Part shown: piece by piece, positions 45,251 to 55,544 of the stretch
Numbering within the stretch: the first letter of the stretch is position 1
Layout: the number at the start of each line of letters is the position of its first letter
Assembly: GCA_949825045.1 (NCBI GenBank)
Contig: OX463809.1
Location: 8,831,501-8,895,500, forward strand
DNA: 64,000 nucleotides
Direction: 5' to 3'
DNA from: Argyresthia goedartella
Taxonomy: Eukaryota > Arthropoda > Insecta > Lepidoptera > Argyresthiidae
The notes under the pieces: model-generated
Told to the model about the DNA's origin: nothing
What the model saw: the letters and a program-made list of their open reading frames with translations, nothing else
Databases searched by the model: none
Translations under genes and position numbers: made by a program

Positions 45251-46550
45251 TTAAGATTTAATGTCTTTAATGTGCCACTTGCCTCTAACTTCGTTAGGGT
45301 CTTCTAGAATGTATACTAATGGTGAAAGTTTGGTTATTATTTTACACTTAATGAATTTAGGGGCAAGTTTAGCATTAAAGTATGCGCCAGCATTGCTTAA
45401 AACATGGTTTTTACGCCAAACAGTATCTCCCACATTAAATTATTTAAAAGACCGGCGAAGATCATAGCGAGCGCTATTTTTAGCGTGAGCTATGTGAAGT
45501 TTAGTTTGAACTCTGTGAAAGATAGATGAGAGGAGACCAGCATTAGACGCATAAATATCACGAGGCATAAATATCAATTCCTCGAGATTGAGTTGGAGTA
45601 TAGAAGGAACCACAAGGTATTGTTTCCCTACCAAAGACTAAAAAGTTTGGAGTAAAGCCAGTAGCAACGTTTGTAGCGCTGTTCATTGCGAACTGAATCT
45701 TAGTAAGATGGTTGTCCCAGGATCTATGATCGTCTCCTACTAGGGATGCTAGAGCTGTAATAATCGTACTATTAAATTTCTCTGTAGGATTAACCTGAGG
45801 ACAATATAAAGCTGTGTGAAAAATACAAGGAACGTTAAAAGATTTTTAAGAATGAGTGGAATTCTCGCGACTGAAATTGAACAGCGTTGTCCATTATTAT
45901 AGTTTGGGGAATGCCATGAACTAGAAACACTGAATTTTCTAAGACATTAATATATTAGCTGAAGTAGCACGTTTAAGGGGAAAAATCATAGTATATTTAG
46001 TAAAATTGCAGTTAATTACCAGAATATACTGATTTCTTCTCCGGGTCATAGGCAATGGACCCATAAGATCCAAGGATATAGTTTGAAAAGGTCTGGAGCA
46101 AAGTTTAGGTTTACCCATAAGACCATAGGGAGAATGATTAAGGTGTTTGTAGGTTAAGCAGGTTTCACAAGTCGAGATTAAATTGGCAATGTCCTTAAAC
46201 ATACCAGGCCAATAGTATTTTAAAGATATTTTCTTGAATGTCTTAAAGATACCAAGGTGAAGTTCTGAAGGGGAACCATGGCTAACTTCAATAAGTGCAT
46301 GTCTATGTTGTGGCAGTGGAACTTCTTTCCAAATAAAGTCATCGTTTAGACGATCGGGAGAATGGATGCAGCGGTAAAGTTTGTTATCCCTGATAGTGTA
46401 GTTGGGATATGCGTCTGGGTTGTTGGAGCATCCGAGAAAAATCTTGTTGTAGTGCTCAAGTTCACGATCAGGTGGTTCTTCAATCGTAATAGGATGTACG
46501 CGTATCAGGGCGTTCTTTATTCTTATGTCTTGATAATAAATCAGGAACAA
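45251..46550 (-). pseudogene. gypsy integrase, broken
   Basis: 46550-45939 holds the zinc-binding region (LHLGIFKTFKKISLKYYWPG, CETCLTYKHLNH) and the first catalytic Asp (ISLDLMGPLP). From 45938 to about 45640 the core continues in shifted frames, including NPTEKFNSTI with the catalytic Glu. 45634-45251 gives the C-terminal GDTVWRKNH...SPLVYILEDP domain. Confidence 0.85.
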
Positions 46551-48378
46551 CGTTATCCTTTCCTTTTTTATGTTTCAGGACAAAATTAAAGCATGATAAG
46601 CGTAGAGTCCAGCGAGCAAGTCTTCCAGATGGATTCGATAAGTTCTGAAGCCATTTAAGTGCAGCGTGGTCAGTATATATTGTAAATTCCTTACCATTGT
46701 CTAGGTAACATCTCCAATGTTCTAGTGCAGTTATTACAGCCAATGTTTCTCTTTCAGTAGTTGAGTAGTTTTGTTGATTTTTGTTTAGTGCTTTACTCAT
46801 GTAAGCAATTACGACTTCTTTGTCATCTTGATGTTGAGTAAGCATTGCTCCTATGCCATAATTTGATGCATCACAATGTACAGAGAAGGGTAGTTCGAAG
46901 TTAGGGCAAGCAAGGACAGGAGCAGTTACCAAAGCTTCTTTAAGTTTCTCGAAAGCAGCTGCAGCCTTGGAATTCCATAAAAATTTAGGAGCGTTCTTCC
47001 CGGAACAGGTTAGTTGGTTGAGTGGAGAGGCAATAGTGCTGAAGTTTGGAATGAATCTTCTAAACCAGCTGCAGGTGCCTATGAATCTTCGAATTTCTTT
47101 TCTGCAAGTAGGTAAAGGATATTCTAGAATAGCTTTTATTTTATCTGCATCAGCACGTAGACCATACTCGTCCACTAGAAAACCAAGGTATTTCAGTTCT
47201 TTCCTGAAGAATTGACTCTTTTCAAAGTTAATAGTCAGATTAGCATATGAAAGTTTTTCAAGAACTTTCATGAGAAGCGATATGTTTTCATCAAAAGTCT
47301 CGCTAATAATAACGATGTCATCCAGATAGCAAAATACCTTGTTCTCAAATTCAGGAGTAAATAGCGTATTCATTAATCTTTGTTGCGTTGCAGGTGAGTT
47401 AGTGAGACCAAAAGGCATTACTTTGAATCTGAACATACCTCTTCCAGGAACATAAAATGCTGTCTTATCTCTATCAGCAGGATTCAAGGGAATCTCCCAA
47501 AGTGCTTTCGCAATGTCGATGCTTGATAAGTGTTTGGCATTTCTCAGGTTGTCCAAAATTTCGCTTATTAGAGGCAGACTATAAGCATCACGACGTGTAA
47601 CTGAGTTAAGCTTCCTGCTATCTACGCAGAAACGCCATTCACCATTCTTCTTTGGAGTGATGAGGACTGGAGATAAACAGGGACTTTCGCATTGTTCAAT
47701 GACGTTCCATCCCAGCATCTTGTCAACTTCATTAATTAAAGCCTTTTGTTTTTCAGGAGACAGTCTGTAACATCTTTGTTTGATCGGAAGAGAATCACCA
47801 GTGTCAATCTTGTGGGTGATTAAGTGTGTGTTTCCCAGAACACCTTTTTCTTCAAAAGAGATTGTCTTGAAGCGTTGGATGATGTCATTAGCGATGTTCT
47901 TTTGATTAGGAGTTAAATGCTCATAAGGTAAAACTTTAATATCTTTAGTGTCGATAGCAAAGCATTTAGGATCTGTAAAGTTAAGAGAAGCTAAAACACT
48001 AGGTAGAAGATTAAATTTTCTCCAAAAGTCTAGTATTAGAGAAGGAAATATTTCGGGGAAAACATAAGCTTTAATCAAGTGAGTTTCGTTATTGAAATGG
48101 ACAGGTAAGTTGAAATAATCCAAAGAATTAATTTTTTGATTATTAGCAGTAGAGACAGTAATAAGGTCTGACTTGAAAAGTTTGCAGCCCAGTTTAAGAA
48201 TTTCCAAATGAGAATTATTACCCAGAATAGTTACTGAGCTGCCAGAATCTAGTAAACCAGATAAAGTTAAGTCATAAATTTTGACATTAACGAATGGACG
48301 ATTAAGTTCTTGTTCTTTGGAGTAGAGTGTAGAAGAGATTTTGTAGCAAGCAAAGAAGTTTTGAATTGTTTGATCCAA
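46480..48378 (-). CDS. gypsy pol: protease, reverse transcriptase, RNase H
   Basis: 632 codons open. Protease LSGLLDSGSSVTILG is near residue 40. RT has VLITPKKNGEWRFCVDSRKL, MPFGLTNSPATQQRLMN and catalytic FCYLDDIVIISE. RNase H has SVHCDASNYGIGAMLTQ, STTERETLAVITALE and YTDHAALKWL. All key residues are present. The stop at 46480 falls just after RNase H, before integrase. Confidence 0.92.
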   Translation of the reverse strand: MDQTIQNFFACYKISSTLYSKEQELNRPFVNVKIYDLTLSGLLDSGSSVTILGNNSHLEILKLGCKLFKSDLITVSTANNQKINSLDYFNLPVHFNNETHLIKAYVFPEIFPSLILDFWRKFNLLPSVLASLNFTDPKCFAIDTKDIKVLPYEHLTPNQKNIANDIIQRFKTISFEEKGVLGNTHLITHKIDTGDSLPIKQRCYRLSPEKQKALINEVDKMLGWNVIEQCESPCLSPVLITPKKNGEWRFCVDSRKLNSVTRRDAYSLPLISEILDNLRNAKHLSSIDIAKALWEIPLNPADRDKTAFYVPGRGMFRFKVMPFGLTNSPATQQRLMNTLFTPEFENKVFCYLDDIVIISETFDENISLLMKVLEKLSYANLTINFEKSQFFRKELKYLGFLVDEYGLRADADKIKAILEYPLPTCRKEIRRFIGTCSWFRRFIPNFSTIASPLNQLTCSGKNAPKFLWNSKAAAAFEKLKEALVTAPVLACPNFELPFSVHCDASNYGIGAMLTQHQDDKEVVIAYMSKALNKNQQNYSTTERETLAVITALEHWRCYLDNGKEFTIYTDHAALKWLQNLSNPSGRLARWTLRLSCFNFVLKHKKGKDNVVPDLLSRHKNKERPDTRTSYYD

Positions 48379-48379
48379 T

Positions 48380-49830
48380 TAGTCCACTCGTCCTTATCAA
48401 AGTTTGAGTTACTTTTCAAGTCAGCAGTTAGTTTTTTTGTACTAGTATTAGGTTTGGGAGAACAAGTAGGGCATTCTGCAGTTTTAAAACCCTTAAGACC
48501 ACATTTGAAACAAATCACGAATCGTGGTTGAGTGCAACTGTTCAAAGTATGACCTAGTTTACGACAGCGAACGCAAAAAGAACTTTCTTGGGGAGCTGCA
48601 GTTTGAGAGAGACTATTAACTTGTCTAGAAGGGTATTTGTAGGGTGGAGTAAATTTATTCGTGAAGGGAGGAGAAGGTCGTGAGTTATTAGAAGAGTTTG
48701 GAGAGTCAACTGAACTTGAAGTGGAATGCTTGTAGTTGAATTCAGAAACATGAGGACTTTGTTGCTTGTTGCTTGCTTGCTTGTTCTTTAAATAGTTTGT
48801 CTCTGTCTAGGAATTTTTCGTAGTTTTGGCAAGTGGTCAGAAGAGAATCGATAGAGTCAATGTCTTTTAGAGCTACGAAGACTGAATAACATGGGCGAAT
48901 ATTTCTCAAAATAATCTCCAATTGTTCTGTTTCAGAAAGTCTTTTTGAAAGGCGAGCGAACATTCCAGACATGATGGAAATATAGATGACGATAAGTTCA
49001 TCACGACCTTGAGTACGATTCCTAATCGCTTCTAGAAGTCTATGATCATAATCAAAACCACCAAAGTCTTTGATTGGTAAAGAAGAAAGTTCGTTCCAAG
49101 ATAAGTTTGGATTCTGATTATATTTAAATCTGAACCAATGAAGGGCATTGTCGGTGAAAATTTCGAACGCCTGAGGAATCAACAAGTCCTTGGACAAGCC
49201 ACGAGCTAAGCTATATTCTTCAAGCTTTTGAAGAAAGGATCTTGGACAGCTTTTACCATTGAAGGTGTGTCTTTTCAGATCTTTGAAGACGTTAGTTGGA
49301 GGGAAAGATTGAGGTGGTGGTGGAGGATACGGGGTATGGGTCTGGACAGAAGTTTGAGAAATAAGAGGGGGTTCCATGACAGTCGGGTCAGCAGGAAGGT
49401 CCAGTGATGGAGAGTCATTTGCAGTTGAAGGTGGAGTCAAGGATTCGAATTGTTTAGAAATAGCGTCAAATTTCATCTTCAAAGTATCGAAACTAGCTTT
49501 AGAGTCTAGATGTAAGTCCGTATCTATTCGCTCCAATCTGTAAAAAACATGATTAATAAAAGTTTCTATTAATCGTAAGTATTTGGTTTCCCCTTGTAAA
49601 ATTTTTTTAATTTTACAATCCAGGTAAGTCAGAGTAGAACCAATTTGAGACAAGTCATCCTCAATCGAAACTGGAGAAGTCAGAATATCTTCAGGGTGAG
49701 AATTCGCAACTAAACGCAAAACCTGTATTTTAAGAAGCAAAACAGTATTAGCTGGTTCCTCACATCTAATCTTTACTTCGTATTCGAGCTCGGCCTTGTT
49801 AAGGAATTCGTACTTAATAACCCTTTCCAT
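48380..49830 (-). pseudogene. gypsy gag
   Basis: Starts at 49830 (MERVIKYEFLNKAELEYEV). It has a Pro-rich linker (PYPPPPPQSFPPTN), then the gag/capsid block (NGKSCPRSFLQKLEEYSLAR, ALHWFRFKYNQ, MFARLSKRLSE). Near 48750 the frame shifts. The C-terminal part has two knuckles (FCVRCRKLGHTLNSC, VICFKCGLKGFKTAECPTC) and overlaps the pol frame, as at gypsy gag-pol junctions. Confidence 0.85.
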
Positions 49831-49865
49831 TGTTATAGTTAAGTGTATAGTTAAGTGTTATAGAA

Positions 49866-49893
49866 GTGAAGTGAAGTGAAGTGAAGTGAAGTA
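49866..49893. repeat. (GAAGT)n simple repeat in gypsy leader
   Basis: Five to six consecutive GAAGT units upstream of the gag start on the minus strand. Confidence 0.85.
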
Positions 49894-50093
49894 ATGTAAG
49901 TTAAATGTAGGCCTAAATATAATCCAGATGAGTTGAAAAACTAGATGAAGTTTTGTTTTAGAATTTGGAAAATATGAAAAGGATGAATAGATAAAGATTT
50001 AAGAGCGAAAGAGAAAGCAAATCAAAGGGAAAGAGACAAGGCGTAGAAAAGGTGAAGAAGGGTGAAGAAGAACTTTTACATTGGGCACCAAAA

Positions 50094-51197
50094 TGTAGTG
50101 TAGCGACAAGAACCTAACCAGAACCTAACAAGAAACAACAACCAGGATAAAATTTAGAAATGATAGTTTATTATGCGTATTTACAGTGAGTATTTTTATA
50201 AAAATGAAAGGAAGATGAGGATGAATGAGGTGAGACAGGTTTTTTAAAAAATACAGGTATCCAGATAAAAAAAGAAAGCGGAGGACACGGAGAGTAGGAG
50301 GCAGAAGAAACAGCAGACGTCTGGCGAGCCGGTCAGTGGAGGCAGGCAACACGGTAAGTAGCTGCAGTAGGCAGGAGGCGTAGCAGCCTTACTCCAGTGG
50401 AGGCAGTAGGCAGGTGAAGTACCAGCCGTCTGGCGAGCCGGTCAGTGGAGGCAGGCAACACGGTAGGCAACAGTAGGCAGGAGGCGTAGCAACCGTCTGG
50501 CGAGCCGTTCAGTCGAGGCAGGCCACACAGTAAGTAGGCAGCAGTAGGCAGGAGGCGTAGCAGCAGAGGCTCGCAGGTTCCCGGGGCAGTGCGGCCCCGG
50601 GATAAGGCCTTTAGGTAATGCTTCTTGTTCAAAAGCTGAAGTGAGACTCCCGAATTTCAGAAATGTTCCGCTCTTATACCCTTTTTGGAGAGTTCTAAAA
50701 ATTATTTAAATTAAAAGCAATTTTTGTGAATGGCCAAGAGGGAAAAAGTATTTTTGTGAAAGTATTGAAGTAAACACATCCGACCGCTAACGAGTTTGAA
50801 TGGACATTGCCATGACAACCAGATAAACAACGACATAGCAATATGTCAGATTTTGCTTTCAGGCTCGAAATAGAGAAAACAACAGGATATCCTAGCCAAA
50901 ATTACATAACAGCGATAGATAAAAAGGTAGCTCACCAGCGCGCACGAAGCCCGAGATTGCAGAGTTTCGGAGAAAGCCAAATACAAGGTCACCAAAGGTA
51001 AACCCCTCCGACATCGATTTAACAGTGCTGATAGTATGAAAATACGAAGTGAAAATGATTTGTTATTGTGTTCTTATGGTTTAAAACGTTACAGGGTCCT
51101 AATAAAATAAAGGTGATACAAAGTATCCAGCTGTACAGCTCAGCAAGTAACCAGCTGAACAGACTGGAAAATGGCATGTAAGTAGCATAACACTACA
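50094..51197 (-). repeat. gypsy 5' LTR with internal minisatellite
   Basis: Matches 43661-44692 apart from roughly a dozen substitutions and a length difference. About 50316-50570 holds four units built on GTCTGGCGAGCCGGTCAGTG plus GCAGTAGGCAGGAGGCGTAG; the partner LTR has fewer. Confidence 0.88.
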
Positions 51198-51442
51198 AGG
51201 TCTGCCTCCATGTCTTCGGTTCGCAGATACTTGACGTCTATTGCTCCTTCTTAGATACAGTTCCTAATGAAGTGCATTTTTAAATCAATGTGTTTTGACT
51301 TCGACGTCACCATTGAATTTTGACTTAACTTGAGGGCAGCTTGATTGTCGATTGCGACATCAACTCGTTCGTAGTCAGCTCCCAAGTCTTTGAATAGACT
51401 TTTTAAGTGTATCGCTTCCTTCGCAGCTTCGGTTAAGGCGAC

Positions 51443-53080
51443 CTATTCCGCTTCTGCTGTCGAAAGGGCGACGATCTTTTGTTTCTTCGACATCCAGCTT
51501 ATGGCCGTACCAGCATATTTAAAACAGTAGCCTGAAAATGACTTCCGATCGAGCTTGCAAGAGCCCCAGTCGGCATCAGCCATGCCATGCATGTCTTGGC
51601 CGGTCTTCGTGAATGTCAATCCGACGTTTTTAGTCGCTTTGAGGTATCGAAGTACCCTTTTCGCGCACTTAAAGTGCTCTTCCTTATGACAGTCATTAAA
51701 CTGTGATAGGTAGCTTATAGCAAACATGATGTCAGGGCGCGTTGCCACTGCCAGATACATCAGCGTACCTATTAAATTTTTGTAAGGAAGATTAAGATGT
51801 TGACTTTCATCTTTTCCACATCTTTCAAGTTTGAGGCCTGGCTCCATTGGCGTTGATGTAGTTTTGCAGTCTTCCATTTTAAATTTCTTTAAAGTGTCTT
51901 CAATGAATTTCTGTTGGCATATTTTAATTCCTTCTTTGTTATACATCATATCTATACCAATGAGCCGTTTCGGTCTTCCCAAATCTTTTAGTTCGAATTT
52001 TGAATTTAGCAGGTCTTTGACTTCTTAAAGTTTTCTAGGACACGAGTAGGCAATCAATAAGTCGTCGACATAGATTACTATTATTATTTTAACTCCTCTT
52101 TTCTCTAGTAGGTATACACATGGGTCAGCTTCTGATGCTCTGAAACCGATGTGTTTTAGTTCTGTGTTGAGCTTTTTGTACCACTGCCTCCCTGCCTGCT
52201 TGAGTCCGTAAAGCGCTTTAATGAGACAGCATACCTTCTCTTTTGGGTTGTTTTTTATGTCTCTCAGCATGTCAACTGTTTTGTTGTATATAGTTAAGTT
52301 TTCTTTTGTACTTTCTTCGACCATAATTTCTGTCAGGTATTCTTCTAAGTAGTCAGGGTATTTCATCACTATCTTTTCTTCCAGCTCACCATTTAGGTAC
52401 GCGGTTGTGACGTCCATTTGGTTCAGATTTAACTCTTCCTCGACAGCTACTCCGATGACAGATCTGATCGAACTTAGTTTCGCGACGGGTGCGTAAGTGT
52501 CATTCTAATCGATACCTGGTCGCTATGTAAAGCCTCGTGCTACAAGTCTGGCTTTTCTTGTGACGCTGTCATCTGGTCCAACTTTATTTCTTAGAACCAT
52601 TTTGTAGTCGACGACTTTCACATCTTTGCCTTTCTTTTCGACTTTCCAGGTTCCGTTCTTGACATGTGCTCTTATTTCAGCTTTTATGGCATCATGCCAG
52701 TACTCGTCGTTCTCATTTTCATCAGACAGGTAAGTTATTTCATTGAGTAAATGACTTTCTTGGCTTTCTTCAGTCTCATCCAGTACATAATCTCTAGTCC
52801 ATGCAGGTGGGCGCCTCTCTCTTTGCGGCCTCCTATTCTCAGGAATCTCTACTATCTCCGATGCGTCATCAAAGGATTCGTTTTCGTCCAAGTCATCAGG
52901 ATCTAGAGGTAAGTTTTCCGGATTTTGAATTTCGTTATTCATTGTGTCATTTTTCCTCTCTGTAATTTCGATTTCTATTTCCTGTCTAATTTTGTTCTTT
53001 TTTTCTTTTGTTTTTATTTTCTTTTTCTCTTTCAGGTGTGTTCGAGTGATGGCGTTCCTCTTTGTATACAAGGTTTTCAT
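51443..53080 (-). pseudogene. copia reverse transcriptase and RNase H, several lesions
   Basis: A linker (53080-52523, ending KARLVARGFT) precedes RT. Stops interrupt around 52520-52500. RT then shows MDVTTAYLNGELEEKI and VIYVDDLLIAYS (catalytic YVDD). After a shift near 52020, the thumb and RNase H follow (ADADWGSCKLDRKSFSGY; QKIVALSTAEAE). The last RNase H residues lie on the other side of the gypsy element (about 43656-43600, KALAGPRLMKLRSSLGL). Confidence 0.88.
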
Positions 53081-54239
53081 AATCCGTGTCTTTTTCTTTG
53101 AAGTACATCTGATCTATAACCTTGATGTCCCTGCTTATCACCATGTCATCATCTTCAGGTATGTATACTCTGTATCCTTTTGTAGTCAACGAGTATCCCA
53201 TGAATACGCCCTCTTTAGCGTGTTGAGTCAGCTTTCCTCGTCTGTTCTTTTTCAGGACAAAAGTCTTCCTGCCGAAAACGTGAAGATGATTACCAGATGG
53301 TGTTCGGTCAATCCATTTCGTGAATGGTATCTCGCCGTTTAACGCTTTCGAAGGGCTACGGTTAATAAGGTAGTTGGCCGTATGTACCGCTTCTGCCCAC
53401 AACTTTTTGGGTGCGTTTGCTTCGATCAACAGGCATCTGGCTTTGTCCAACAAAGATCTGTTCTTCCTCTCGCTTGTTCCATTTTGTTGCGGGGTATACA
53501 CAGTGGTCAATCTTCTTTGGATTCCGTGTAGTTTGAGGAAATCGTCAATTTCCTTGTTGCGATATTCAGTGCCGTTGTCTGTCTGCAGGTGTTTTATCTT
53601 TTTGTTGTGGAACGTCTCGACTTCGCTTTTATATTGCTTAAAAGTGTTGAATACGTCACTTTTCTTCTTTGTGAAGTAGACGTGGCAGTATCGAGTGAAA
53701 TCGTCTATGAATGTGACGTAATATCTCGATCCCGCTAACGTTTCGCACTCGAAAGGCCCACATACGTCGCTATGGATAATTTCCAGCTTTTCCGTTGTGT
53801 AGAGGCCATCGTGTCGCGTAAATGGTAATCTTGACAGCTTGCCTTTTATGCAGATTTCGCACGCTTCTAATTTTTCATCAGTCGGTCGCAATCCATACAT
53901 TAGGTTGTCTTGGGCCATCTTCTTCAGATCCCTTTCATTTATATGGCCAAGTTTTCGATGCCATTCCATTAGGTCGCAGTTGTTGCTTTTTCGGGTGTAG
54001 TTTGACACTTCTTTCTTCTCAAATTCGAAGTAGTATAGACCGTCTCTTCTCTGTGCTGTCAGTGACACCTCGCCGCTTTTTTCTACGATGTAGGCTTTAT
54101 CTTTTTCGAAGATGACTTTATGTCCTCTGTCAGCTATTTTGCCTACTGACAGTAGATTGACTGACACATCAGGAACAAACAACGTGTCTTTGAAGTTGTA
54201 GTCTACTTTTTCTTGGCTGACTGTAACTTTTCCTTTGCC
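52986..54239 (-). pseudogene. copia integrase region
   Basis: Open for 398 codons from 54182. Zinc-binding HHCC (WHRKLGHINERDLKKM, CEICIKGK) comes first. Then the catalytic triad: Asp in IIHSDVCGPFE, Asp in HLQTDNGTEYRN, Glu in NGTSERKNRSL. The tail is Lys-rich. A frameshift in an A-rich stretch near 53010-53050 leads into the RT frame. Confidence 0.9.
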
Positions 54240-55135
54240 TTAAATTTTGCTCGTATATTTGTTCGATGCCAACTTTAGGGTTCCATTTTCAGGGGTCAGA
54301 GCCGAAAACATCGTCTTGTCGCCGCACATATGGGATGAGCAGCCGCTATCTAAACACCACATGTTTTTATCGGTGCTTGAACTTGCAGTACTCAGGCAGA
54401 CGTTAAAAGTTTTTGATTGGCTTCTGTTAGGTTTCTCATTTGAGCGATCCTTCTTGCCCCAACATGCCCCGGTAGTGTGGCCCTTCTTCTTGCAGGTCTT
54501 GCAGTACAACTTCGTCTTATTTTTCTTGAAGTGGTATGCTTCACTACTTTCAGGTGCTTCGTTACCGCTCCTGGCCTGGTATTCTTCGAGAATCTTCACT
54601 TTCAGGTCGTCAGGATTAGGCAGTGTGTCTCTTGACTCGATGGCTATTCGGAAATTTTCGAATGACGTTGGCAAACTATAGAGAAGCATTATGCTGAGCA
54701 GTTCTGGCGGTATTTTTATTTCCATGTCGGCGAGTTTATCGACCACATCCATGAAGTTATTTAGATGATCACGGATGTCTTCGTCAGCTGTCATACGTTT
54801 GAGAACTACTGTTTTAATAAGGTTGCCTTACGTGCGGGCCCGGTGCTTTGATATGTAGCTTTAAGTTTGTCCCATACAGATTTCGACGACGTGCATGTTT
54901 TTATTTGCTTGAGTTCTGAAGGTGACAGCAAAAGTAAAATTTCAGCTCTTGCCTTGAGGTCTTCCTTTTCGAACGCAGATTTTGCCGCCGCATCCGCAGT
55001 TGATGACAGACTTTTATTTCCGCTTACGATATCCCAATAATCGTTTTTTATTAGGACGGCTTGCGCTTGTAGGCACCAAGTGTCATAATTTGACTTGGTC
55101 AATGGTTCGATATTTCGGTAACTCGTCGATGCCAT
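54240..55135 (-). pseudogene. copia gag and protease, one frameshift and one stop
   Basis: Starts at ATG 55135 (MASTSYRNIEPLTKSNYDTW) with the UBN2-type gag fold. The frame shifts near 54820 and continues MTADEDIRDHLNNFMDVVDK. A CCHC knuckle (YCKTCKKKGHTTGACW) and the protease motif WCLDSGCSSHMCGD follow. A TAA at about 54240 interrupts the frame before integrase. Confidence 0.88.
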
Positions 55136-55187
55136 ATTTTTACCTTTTTATTTGTAGATAATCGTATAACCACGCTCTGCTACCATT

Positions 55188-55343
55188 TGTTGGGGTTATT
55201 TAACATGGAAAGACATGGCGGACATAAAATACACATTTATTGTTAGTCTTTTACAATAACAGAATTGCATTGACAATCTGAAGTATCTTGTCACATTAAT
55301 TTCATACGGAGAACCATCGACAGTGCTGTGGCCAGTACTCACA
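55188..55343 (-). repeat. copia 5' LTR and adjacent primer-binding site
   Basis: Identical to 43410-43565. Two bases inside (55185 downward on the minus strand) TGGTAGCAGAGCGTGG follows. Its first eleven bases equal the complement of the 3' end of initiator tRNA-Met, the usual primer for copia and Ty1 elements. Confidence 0.85.
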
Positions 55344-55544
55344 GTCAAGAGTCCTTCCTGTCCTGAGCATTTTTTAAACCGTGATTTAGCCCTCATTTTG
55401 TCATGAGTCAGGCTGCTTCAGTTCAGTATCAGCCACAGGTTAGATTTTTCGGACCACACTAACCCTGAGAGGAAAGTGGGTGGTTTGTTGTTTTCGTAAG
55501 CAGTATTTTGGAGGGTTGTAATAATTGTAATCTATAACATCACC

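Larger units (their letters stand above)
43661..51197 (-). mobile_element. gypsy-type LTR retrotransposon nested in copia RNase H
   Basis: LTRs at 43661-44692 (1032 bp) and 50094-51197 (1104 bp) are flanked by AGGT (43657-43660, 51198-51201). Removing the element and one AGGT joins copia coding sequence in frame (DMEADLLTKALAGP). Minus-strand order is gag, protease, RT, RNase H, integrase. The leader just after the 5' LTR reads TTTTGGTGCCCAATG, a primer site not assigned to a tRNA. The polypurine tract GGGTCGGGGGGAAAA lies next to the 3' LTR. Confidence 0.92.
43410..55343 (-). mobile_element. copia-type LTR retrotransposon, split by a gypsy element
   Basis: Identical 156-bp LTRs at 43410-43565 and 55188-55343 begin TGTTGGGG and end ACTCACA. 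They are flanked by the exact 5-bp duplication GTCAA (43405-43409, 55344-55348). Minus-strand order is LTR, primer site, gag, protease, integrase, RT, RNase H, polypurine tract, LTR, the copia order. The gypsy element at 43661-51197 interrupts RNase H. Without it the copy is about 4.4 kb. Confidence 0.93.

Noticed and set aside
53374..54681. Several plus-strand frames of 97-144 codons across the copia element.
   Set aside because: They mirror copia integrase and gag coding sequence on the minus strand and carry no domain of their own.
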